A DNA stretch of 60,204 nt from J089 sp964535735 (GTDB taxonomy: Bacteria > Fidelibacterota > Marinisomatia > Marinisomatales > J089): positions 1-60,204 of the forward strand of contig CAZHTM010000013.1 of the NCBI GenBank assembly GCA_964535735.1, written 5' to 3'. The notes below the pieces were generated by a model. It was given only the letters and a program-made list of their open reading frames with translations, did not search any database and had not been told where the DNA came from. Below, one piece after another: positions 20,401-27,571 of the stretch; position 1 is the first letter of the stretch, and each line of letters starts with the position of its first letter. The translations under genes were made by a program, and so were the position numbers.

Positions 20401-20664
20401 GTAAGAGCGACCAGATCCCTGCGGATAAATCCCGGAATCATAGCGCCCACCAATGGTCCAATCTCCAATGCCCCCATAATTATAAAAACGTGTGAGAATT
20501 TTATTCCCGTTATGGACGCTGACTTTCCGATCCTCCCGGCTGGCCACTTTGGCTAACCCGGAATTCGGAAGGGGAATGTCCCGCTTCAGTGGCTGCCCCT
20601 GACCCATATTTACCAGGAGGAGCAGTCCCAGGCCGATTCCTTGTATTTCTCTCCGCATCTTCAT
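17401..20664 (-). CDS. Large secreted protein with Ca loops, FN3 region and VVPNPY sorting domain (PorV-paired, module 2)
   Basis: 1087 residues from ATG 20664, which overlaps the TBDR stop as ATGA; the longer start at 20679 is less likely. The signal peptide (IGLGLLLLVNMGQG) is followed by a large N-domain homologous to the 24443 product (FYNYGGIG, SDGMV, ESYFVMDD, RGIGIKVEVRGYQWA, AAEDIII). Residues about 300-395 are a run of acidic loops (GLDNDGDGMIDES, GIDNDGDWNPE, GNGQPDPGEP) ending in DESDQIGLTSFFAG. An FN3-like region follows (DFEGYRIYRATD; YYYAITSYDKG). The protein ends with VVPNPYVV, RKIEFIHLPKECTIKIF, GVYIYHV and GKFALIK, the variant sorting domain. Function unknown; likely a surface partner of the TBDR encoded just upstream. 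Confidence 0.8.
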   Translation of the reverse strand: MKMRREIQGIGLGLLLLVNMGQGQPLKRDIPLPNSGLAKVASREDRKVSVHNGNKILTRFYNYGGIGDWTIGGRYDSGIYPQGSGRSYIAEFTPVVGASVVGANGRRIHIVSDGMVSNNGKDLSPMGYQWGFEPQPGYANPNQNNIAMSDNPDSWPVFWPDRDSSWAGVWNGQYGKYSRADQESYFVMDDYYNDEFNFYPDTTDLNKRGIGIKVEVRGYQWAHVAAEDIIIWTYWITNTGTSTLDTVVFGMYGDADIGDDGDQGDDDAWFDQDNDIVYQWDHDAWSNAKGGFKPAYFGWKFLESPGNPHDGLDNDGDGMIDESQFDGIDNDGDWNPETDDLGTDGLGPDHDGYPGPDVDGTEGNGQPDPGEPNFEYTDNDESDQIGLTSFFAGPWPNITASDDEVLWSQLEPGFFAVPEQTVDQTFLYGSGYFSLAPGERKKFAVAMVFGEDQDDILRNAVTMQAIYNSDYNFAKPPRKPNLTAVPGDHKVTLYWDRLAELSKDPIYGSDFEGYRIYRATDPALLEPWVITDAYGNRTFRKPIAQFDYEDGLMGPHPIAYNGIQFDMGKDTGLKHFWVDSTVENGQTYYYAITSYDKGYDTDFYDRGLSDIENLQPLVPSECPIIVKQAPNGEVEFLDVNVVEVTPNAPVAGYVPPNWVEDGLAFVLHDSGTGTGKILVNAMDPAAIKPNNTYLIEFGVLNGKTIYSVKDSLPRQDTVAFVAGWAGLSQSPVDPQSVVITNRAGSHQFVRGVDYTIDGESGLIQRINDALQDGESYLVTYQYYPLYQSHYLDGEPLNPFFDGLQVLVYEDPLAILTDSSGWIAGDCDYNPTVIVSDFQGTLYPADFEIRWEGSLGDSIRTDALFGVVAPFYVWNVTEDEEARFVIIESDHDGIWDINEPIILIYGESGLNTCYQVNFTVDSIAIDTIFVNDTTWVLDTTVVAVEDVEAGDIIGIYTSKPFNAQDRYSFTTHRSTVDIQRAKQELKKIAVVPNPYVVTASWEPQHLYASGRGTRKIEFIHLPKECTIKIFTLSGYLVQTLHHSDVLENGSEEWNLLSKDGLEIAYGVYIYHVDAPGIGETVGKFALIK

Positions 20665-23396
20665 AAGACCACGGAACATCCGATTTTAATCTGGCGCGGC
20701 GGGGAGAAATAATCGGGCCGGGTCAGGTATTCCGACAAAGTATTGTACTTCTGTTCTTCCGGCAAATAGGTGGGAACGAGGGAATAGGTGGCACGACCGG
20801 TATCCGAATAGACCAAACGCTCATTCCGGATATCGAATAGATTGTACACATTCACCTGGAAACGAAGGTTGAATCCTCCGATGGCCATGGACCAATGGCT
20901 CCTGAAATCCACATTGAACTGCGCTGGTTTCCGTTCGCTGTTTTCAAAAGATAAACGGGTTCCGGCCAACGCCGGGGTGTAAGGTAGTCCGCTTCCATAC
21001 TGACCAATGAAACTAATACCGCCTGTTTTTCCCAAATAGAAAGTGACCGTGCCATTTATCGTATGCCGTTGATCCCAATCAAGAGGAACCAGTTGTTTCT
21101 CGGGTTCATTGCCGCTGAGTTCATCGTAATAAGCTGTAGCCGGGTCTGATGCATTTCCTTCCGCGACAGAATAAGTGTAATCCAAAGTTGCCGACACGTT
21201 TCCGACTCGTCGCAAGGTCATCGATGCAGTCACACCCCTAACATTTCCATAATCCCGGTTGATGTAGAGCGCATACCGATCCCCGGCAATGAAGGTATCC
21301 ACAATTTTAGTCCCAAGCAGGTTACGTATATCTTTATAAAACCCCGTGATATCCAACCCCAGATTGAAACCAATTTGCTGCTGAAACCCCACTTCATATT
21401 GTGTGGTTCGTTCCGGTTCCAAATCGGCATTTCCCATGGTAGAACTTAAGCTGGGCGTGACCTCAAAATCGGGATTCAGATAGAGGTAAGTAAACGGTGG
21501 AATCTGGAAAAAATGTCCGTATGAAAAATGTAAAACGCCTTTATCCGTTATGGGATACGCCACGGCCAATCGTGGACTGACCTGCGATTTCGTAGGAACA
21601 TTTTGATACCAATACGCCAACCGATCTTCATCGGTTTTTTGATTGGAAGCCGTCATTTCATCCGGGGTAATGGTCCCGTCGCCATTGGTATCGAAGTATT
21701 GATTGATGGGTTTAAGGGGATTCCGAAAGTTGGGATCTGCAGGATCCGTTAATGTTTTCCAGTTAGGATCAAATTTGTCATACCTAATCCCTAAGTTTAG
21801 CACTAAATCAGTGTATTCAATTTTATCCTGGATATACGCTGACCATTCGCTAGGCGTACGGGTATACGCATCAAAATTAACCGTATGATCTTCAGGGATC
21901 TCAGGTTGATATTGGGTATTTTGGTTATAAAGGATTGAAAAATTCTTGTAGTGAATCTTGGTTTTACGTAATTCAAATCCCATGCGGATTTGATGTAGAT
22001 CCGTGATTTGATTTAAATATTCCAGCTTAGACGTCATCAATCGGGAAGAACGGTTATAGTGCCCCATTTGATATCCACCAATGTAGAAATTATATCCCGG
22101 CGCTTCATTGTAAATAGTCGGATCCACATCGTAGCGCGCATCGATGGGATTTTTGAAAACATAGTACTGATTGGCATTTTCGCCGGTGGAAAGACTGGCT
22201 AATATATAGGACGTGGGGCTCAAAGACTGATCCACCTTGATATAAAAAGTATAATTTTGACGATAGTAGTGATACCGACCATCTGGATTGTATTTGAACT
22301 TATGAGAATATATCTGGTATTCCGTCCGGCTACCTAGCATATTGAATGACACTTTTGTCCTATTCATCGGCTTAATATTGACTTTCCCCTGCCAGGATAA
22401 TTGGCGCGACCAGGACATGGGCACATAAGCACTGTCACCAGCGTGAAAAAACTGAAATGATTTTAAACTATCCACCCACTGGTAAGAATCAGGGACATAA
22501 CGTCGAATTCCATAATAAAACCCCTCGTCATAATTGTAGCGCCCCGATAGGAAATAGGAGATTTTCCCAGGCCATAGGGGTCCCTCAACACTTCCTTGAA
22601 CATCCTGTAGACTAAATAAATCGATAGTCTTAATTGCGGGCGTATAGAGATGGGAATCGTTGGTGAGGAAATCACCTACATTCGCTTGGACCTGGCCTCC
22701 AAAAGAATGGTAGTCACCTTCTTTAGTTACGATATTCACAATTCCGGACATGGCTTGACCGTACTCCGCATTGAAGGTTCCGCTGATGATCTGTAATTCC
22801 TGGATGGCGTTATTCTCCACTTCAATCCCAATCCCCGCAGAATAAGGATCAGAGACTTGAATGCCGTCCACCAGGTAGGCAATCTCTGAACTCCGGCCAC
22901 CGCGGATATGAATCCCCCCTCCAGCGCCTGTGACCACGCCCGCCTGAAGTGAAATCAAATCCTCGAATTCTTCCACCGGCAGGGCGTCAATATCTTCGGT
23001 GCTGATATTCACCTGGGAATAGGTAACGTCCGGTTGCACCAGGGAGCGTTCAGCGGAGACGGTAATTTCACCCATACCGATGGCTTCCCGCTCCATTTGA
23101 ATTGTCACCCGTGTGGTTAAATCGATTTGGACTCGGATTCCCGTAAGCCGAACCGTACCGTAACCGATCATGGATGCTTTTAAATTGACAGTTCCCGGCG
23201 GGACCTGAAGGATAGTAAACCGACCTTTGGAATCGGATGCCGCTCCCAAAGATGAACCTTCTACAATGACATTGACCCCCACTAAGGGTTCGCCGGTGGA
23301 TTTGTCTGAAACACTCCCCGTAATTTTACCGGTCGTACCCGCCAGAAGGATGTTCAGGCCTATCCAAAGCGGCCATCCCCAACGTTTAATAAACAT
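20661..23396 (-). CDS. TonB-dependent receptor with carboxypeptidase-regulatory N-domain (module 2)
   Basis: The only complete TBDR in the window, 911 residues. Signal peptide 1-19. Carboxypeptidase-regulatory-like domain at about 20-110 (GKITGSVSDKSTGEPLVGVN; PPGTVNLKASMIGYGTVRL). Plug with IHIRGGRSSEIAYLVDGIQV near 160-180 and AEYGQAMSGIVNIVTKEGD near 210-230. The 22-strand-type barrel ends in IKIGCSVVL; the terminal residue is Leu rather than the more usual Phe. One EF-hand-like loop (DTNGDGTITPDEM) lies in the middle of the barrel. ATG 23396 is 24 nt after the PorV stop of module 1. Energy-dependent import of a large substrate is the family role; the ligand cannot be told. Confidence 0.92.
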   Translation of the reverse strand: MFIKRWGWPLWIGLNILLAGTTGKITGSVSDKSTGEPLVGVNVIVEGSSLGAASDSKGRFTILQVPPGTVNLKASMIGYGTVRLTGIRVQIDLTTRVTIQMEREAIGMGEITVSAERSLVQPDVTYSQVNISTEDIDALPVEEFEDLISLQAGVVTGAGGGIHIRGGRSSEIAYLVDGIQVSDPYSAGIGIEVENNAIQELQIISGTFNAEYGQAMSGIVNIVTKEGDYHSFGGQVQANVGDFLTNDSHLYTPAIKTIDLFSLQDVQGSVEGPLWPGKISYFLSGRYNYDEGFYYGIRRYVPDSYQWVDSLKSFQFFHAGDSAYVPMSWSRQLSWQGKVNIKPMNRTKVSFNMLGSRTEYQIYSHKFKYNPDGRYHYYRQNYTFYIKVDQSLSPTSYILASLSTGENANQYYVFKNPIDARYDVDPTIYNEAPGYNFYIGGYQMGHYNRSSRLMTSKLEYLNQITDLHQIRMGFELRKTKIHYKNFSILYNQNTQYQPEIPEDHTVNFDAYTRTPSEWSAYIQDKIEYTDLVLNLGIRYDKFDPNWKTLTDPADPNFRNPLKPINQYFDTNGDGTITPDEMTASNQKTDEDRLAYWYQNVPTKSQVSPRLAVAYPITDKGVLHFSYGHFFQIPPFTYLYLNPDFEVTPSLSSTMGNADLEPERTTQYEVGFQQQIGFNLGLDITGFYKDIRNLLGTKIVDTFIAGDRYALYINRDYGNVRGVTASMTLRRVGNVSATLDYTYSVAEGNASDPATAYYDELSGNEPEKQLVPLDWDQRHTINGTVTFYLGKTGGISFIGQYGSGLPYTPALAGTRLSFENSERKPAQFNVDFRSHWSMAIGGFNLRFQVNVYNLFDIRNERLVYSDTGRATYSLVPTYLPEEQKYNTLSEYLTRPDYFSPPRQIKIGCSVVL

Positions 23397-23420
23397 GGAT
23401 CCGAGCTGTTGAATTAAATG

Positions 23421-24446
23421 TTAAAATCCTATGCCAAACGATAGTTGATTCACTTTTTGTAAACGTCCCCAATCGGTGTAAGCATAATCCACCTGAAGGC
23501 TGAGCCCGGAGGACAATTTAATATTCAGACCTCCACCCAGCGCCAGTCCTCCCTCTTGGGCATCTAGCCCTAATCCTCGGTATCCGCTCCGTAGAGCAAT
23601 CATTTGATTCAGGGAAACTTCGGTCCCAAAATCAAAATATTCTGTGTTATCACTTGGATGGATCATATCAGCAGCGATTATCCACTTGAGTCGATCGCGG
23701 TCAATGAGTTTTAAGGAAACCGATGTTTTGAGATTGAGCGGGAGATTCCATCGACCCATTTCCAGTTCTGCCCGGATGGTCTCAATATTGCCTTCAATCG
23801 TGGGATCGGGGTCCACATACAGTAAATTAGCGCGGCCCGACAATTTGGTCTTGGTACCATAATTATTTAGCACCACACCCAGCGTCAGGTTATGCCAATT
23901 ACTCCGATAAAGGATACCCAAATCAAACGCCATTGCCATCGTGGACATAGACCAGATGCGTTCCTGGACCAGTTTTCCCACGGCACCCACAGCAAACCGA
24001 TCGGTGATTCGCTGAGCATAGGACGCCCCAATGGCAATGTCAGAGGCGGAGAAAAATTCGCCGGTACCTTCCGGTTGTAAGACAGTGCGGACTTCATCAT
24101 CAGGAACCTGTACAGACGTAACGAATACCCCGACGGCACTACTGCGACCAACGGAAGCGCCTGCCGCAAAGAAATCATATCCAATGCCCGCCAGCCATTC
24201 AATGTGACTGAAAAAGATTTGACTTCCATTACTATGAGCCAGGCCCGCTGGATTCCAATAAATTGCGGTAATATCGTTTGCCACGGCTGAAAAGGATTCC
24301 GCCATACCGGCAGCCCGAGCTCCGGCGCCAATCTTTAAAAATTGACCGGTAGTGGTAGCCACCTTGGTCGTGGTTTGTGCACCGATTAACCCTAAAGAAC
24401 AGATCAAAATCACACCAAATTTTTTCATGATTCTACCCCGTCTCAT
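23421..24446 (-). CDS. PorV/UPF0164-family outer-membrane protein (module 1)
   Basis: 341 residues from ATG 24446, which overlaps the upstream stop as ATGA like its two paralogues. ATG 24428 (MKKFGVILICSLGLIGAQ) preceded by GGGG is a plausible alternative. Signature FLKIGAGARAAGMAESFSA, WNPAGLA, PEGTGEFFSA and QRITDRFAVG in the same order as the other two barrels; it ends LSFGIGF. About as diverged from the module 2 barrel as from the module 3 barrel. It probably serves the secreted protein encoded immediately upstream, but the pairing is inferred from gene order. Confidence 0.85.
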   Translation of the reverse strand: MRRGRIMKKFGVILICSLGLIGAQTTTKVATTTGQFLKIGAGARAAGMAESFSAVANDITAIYWNPAGLAHSNGSQIFFSHIEWLAGIGYDFFAAGASVGRSSAVGVFVTSVQVPDDEVRTVLQPEGTGEFFSASDIAIGASYAQRITDRFAVGAVGKLVQERIWSMSTMAMAFDLGILYRSNWHNLTLGVVLNNYGTKTKLSGRANLLYVDPDPTIEGNIETIRAELEMGRWNLPLNLKTSVSLKLIDRDRLKWIIAADMIHPSDNTEYFDFGTEVSLNQMIALRSGYRGLGLDAQEGGLALGGGLNIKLSSGLSLQVDYAYTDWGRLQKVNQLSFGIGF

Positions 24447-27400
24447 TTAATGATCGCTAACCGGCCAATGTGTTCAAGTCCGTCCGGTGTTTCCACATGA
24501 TAGATATAAATCCCGGGTGCAATCTCAAATTGGTCTTTACTCAAAAGGTCCCAAGATTCAGTTCCATCGTACAGGCTGCCGGAGTGTTCCAGGGTCCGTA
24601 CGTGTTCACCGGCCATTGTGTATATTCGTATTGTGCATTGTTGGGGCAGGTGAATAAAATCAATGCGTCGCTCTCCCCGCCCGTAGGTAAATACCTGTGG
24701 CGGCGGTGTTTCAAATCCCGAAGACGCCACATAGGGATTGGGAACCACGGCGATCCGGTCCAGTTCGGCTTTTACCTGCTCTGAATTGGTGGTTGCAGGG
24801 GTGATAGTCACCTGATAGCGGTCAACGGTTTCTTCCGTACAGAAGGGTTTGTTTACGTAAATTCCAATACGGGCGCCGTCGGGCGGAGGCGTAAAGCTCA
24901 TGGAAGAATCTATCGTAATATCCCAGGTTGCCGTGGGCACATTGTGCACCATGGCCAACGGAATAATCACATCCCCAATGCTCAGTTCAGTATTTTGATC
25001 ATTATCTAAATAGATGAAGTCCATGGATACTTCATCGTTTACGTTCGTCACTTTAAATCGCGTTGGCTGAGGATTTATCAATACGGAGGTATCCAGATAG
25101 GTACTAGAACTGAATTCAATCTCTAAATCACGGGGATAGAGAATGGAGCCGGAAAAGCTGCTCACGTCCACGGTATAGCCGAAGTAGTTCGTCTCTCCTT
25201 CCCAGGCCGTGTAATTCAAACTGGCCGCATCCAGGTCCAGGATGGACATATCGAATTCAGAAAATTGTAAATGTCCGCCCCAGTTATTTTTAATGGTGTT
25301 GATTGAAATATCCTCCCATGCCACAGTCGTATCGGTTCCCACGATTTCTCTCACCGTCACCAGTTTCCTTACACCAGAGGGACGGATTTCCAAATCCAGA
25401 ACTTTATTGACATCAATATTCACTGGGTCCAAAAGTTGAAAGTCCACCATTGCCGTGGCAAAACCTTCCACATGGGATACATTGAGTTCAGTATCCTCGA
25501 GTCCCAACGCTGGCGCATTAGGCACGACTTCTACTACGTTGACCCCACCAATATTTTTCGGACATTCAAGCGGCGGTAAATTGCCTTCAACACTTCCTTT
25601 GTCGTAGGCTGTTACCGCATAATAATAAGTGAGACCATTCACGAGATTGGAGTCCACAAACACCCTGGTTAACCCCGTATCATCGCCCATGTCCATGTGA
25701 TAACCTTCCGCTGAAGGAATCGCATGGGGTCCGGTTATATCGTCAATAAGATCAAACTGAGCAATGGGCACATTGCCAAAGGGAATTCCCTGGTTATCGG
25801 TTATGACGTTGCCCCATTCCCCTTTCACATTGCTACGATATATTTTATATCCTTCAAAATCTTCACCGTTTACCGGGTCCACCGAATGTTCCGCAATATC
25901 GCTCCAGTATAAGGTTACTTTTCCATCACCGGGAACCGCCACCACTTCCGGCTTGTCCGGTGGTTTGGTAAACTGAAATCCCAACCGGTAAATCCAGTCC
26001 GCCACCTTGGCATTGGCCATCATATCATCCTTACCCTGACCAAAGACCAATGCGATAGAAAAATTCTGTGATTCACCGGGCTCTAAAGAAAAGTACCCGG
26101 ATCCAAAGATAAAGATGTTGTCTGCTTCCTGGGCAATATCCTCCGCCGACGCAAACGTTCCCGGAACCATTCGCCGCCACATGATATCATCCATCCGGGC
26201 TTCTTCAGAACCATATTGCGGAGCCCAGAAACTGGTGAGACCGATCATATCCGATTCATCTACATCCAGATATTCAAAATCCGGTTCACCGGGATCCGGA
26301 ACGCCGTTGCCGTTCAAATCGTCACTTTTTCCATCCAGATCGCCCCAATCGTCGATGCGGCCGTCCCCATCGTCGTCAATCCCATTCCACATGATGGGGT
26401 CATAATAATTCCGGGCTTCCGCCGTATCGGCTGCCGCTTCTTCATCAGATGCCTGCCAGTCGCCGTCATCGTCGATTCCATTGAAATAGCTTTCGTCCAC
26501 CATGCCATCATGATCGTTATCGATCCCGTCGTCCGCCAAACCAGGACTTTCCAGAAATTTATATCCCAACCAGCCCAGTTCATCCCAGGGAATATTGAAA
26601 TCATTCCCGGAGCCTTCCTTGTCCCAGCAATACACCATGGATTTCACGTCCAGAACCTGACCAGTATAACTGTCCACACCTTCATCATTTATAAAACCGG
26701 CGTAGTCATCCGCGAAATCTCCCGCCCCGCCAATATGGGGGTCCCCGATCATGCCGATTACCACTTTGTCTAAGCGTTTTTCACTGACATTTTTTACCGT
26801 GTACTGGAAGAAAATGATATCCTCGGCTACAGAAGCGGCGTATTGATATCCCCGGACTTCCACCTGCACGCCAATGCCTCGTATACTGGAATCGGAGGAA
26901 TCCGGATAGTACTGGAATTCCGCATTAAACCGGTCATCCATGATAAAATAACTTTCAAAATCCGCCACTGTGATATCATCGCCGAATTGTCCGGGCCACT
27001 GGAGATACCCGTCCGCGTCGATGGGGAATTCATCACCCCAGGTCGTGGGATCAGTGGAAATAGCTACTTTATTTTGGTCATCCGCCGCATAGCCCGGAAG
27101 CGGCTCCCAGCCCCACCAGTTGGCTCCACCGGTAATATCCCAGTCACCACCGTCCAGCATGCCATCGGAAAAGATGGTGACCGTATCGCCATCGGCATCA
27201 ACCACTTCCGCGCCCACAATCGGTCCGAACTCATACCCATACCCATGACTGGAATAGGCCGGCCATTCCAGAGACGGTTCTGTGTTGGGCCGTCCGATGG
27301 ATCCGTAGTTGTAAAACAGGGTACGGACTTTATTCCCTTCGTGAAGACCAAATTTCCGGTCGCTATGGTCCATCGTTTTGGCTAGGCGCCGTTGCTGCTC

Positions 27401-27562
27401 CATGGCCTGCATATAGCGATTAAATTCCTCCTGAGTCCAATATTTCATGGGACCCTGGGGACGGGTGACCGATCCAGGATCCTTCGCAAATACAACCACC
27501 AGACTCAGTAAACACACACTTATCACATTCAAACGAAACCGTTTAGAATACCCAATTCTCAT
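24443..27562 (-). CDS. Large secreted protein with Ca loops, FN3 region and VVPNPY sorting domain (PorV-paired, module 1)
   Basis: 1039 residues from ATG 27562, with AAGGA seven bases upstream and 9 nt after the TBDR stop; TTG 27568 is less likely. Signal peptide ends near VVVFAKD. The N-domain is homologous to the module 2 protein (FGLHEGNKVRTLFYNYGSIG, IFSDGML, ESYFIMDD, RGIGVQVEVRGYQYA, VAEDIIFF). Acidic repeats near 310-420 (GIDNDHDGMVDES, GIDDDGDWQ, GIDDDGDGRIDD, DLNGNGVPDPGEP) end in DESDMIGLTSFWAP, the same motif as in module 2. An FN3-like part (DFEGYKIYRSN; YYYAVTAYDKG) and the VVPNPYVA...RRIDFIHLPQQCTIRIY...GRLAIIK sorting domain follow. Role unknown; gene order predicts a partner of the module 1 receptor. 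Confidence 0.8.
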   Translation of the reverse strand: MRIGYSKRFRLNVISVCLLSLVVVFAKDPGSVTRPQGPMKYWTQEEFNRYMQAMEQQRRLAKTMDHSDRKFGLHEGNKVRTLFYNYGSIGRPNTEPSLEWPAYSSHGYGYEFGPIVGAEVVDADGDTVTIFSDGMLDGGDWDITGGANWWGWEPLPGYAADDQNKVAISTDPTTWGDEFPIDADGYLQWPGQFGDDITVADFESYFIMDDRFNAEFQYYPDSSDSSIRGIGVQVEVRGYQYAASVAEDIIFFQYTVKNVSEKRLDKVVIGMIGDPHIGGAGDFADDYAGFINDEGVDSYTGQVLDVKSMVYCWDKEGSGNDFNIPWDELGWLGYKFLESPGLADDGIDNDHDGMVDESYFNGIDDDGDWQASDEEAAADTAEARNYYDPIMWNGIDDDGDGRIDDWGDLDGKSDDLNGNGVPDPGEPDFEYLDVDESDMIGLTSFWAPQYGSEEARMDDIMWRRMVPGTFASAEDIAQEADNIFIFGSGYFSLEPGESQNFSIALVFGQGKDDMMANAKVADWIYRLGFQFTKPPDKPEVVAVPGDGKVTLYWSDIAEHSVDPVNGEDFEGYKIYRSNVKGEWGNVITDNQGIPFGNVPIAQFDLIDDITGPHAIPSAEGYHMDMGDDTGLTRVFVDSNLVNGLTYYYAVTAYDKGSVEGNLPPLECPKNIGGVNVVEVVPNAPALGLEDTELNVSHVEGFATAMVDFQLLDPVNIDVNKVLDLEIRPSGVRKLVTVREIVGTDTTVAWEDISINTIKNNWGGHLQFSEFDMSILDLDAASLNYTAWEGETNYFGYTVDVSSFSGSILYPRDLEIEFSSSTYLDTSVLINPQPTRFKVTNVNDEVSMDFIYLDNDQNTELSIGDVIIPLAMVHNVPTATWDITIDSSMSFTPPPDGARIGIYVNKPFCTEETVDRYQVTITPATTNSEQVKAELDRIAVVPNPYVASSGFETPPPQVFTYGRGERRIDFIHLPQQCTIRIYTMAGEHVRTLEHSGSLYDGTESWDLLSKDQFEIAPGIYIYHVETPDGLEHIGRLAIIK

Positions 27563-27571
27563 GGTCAATCC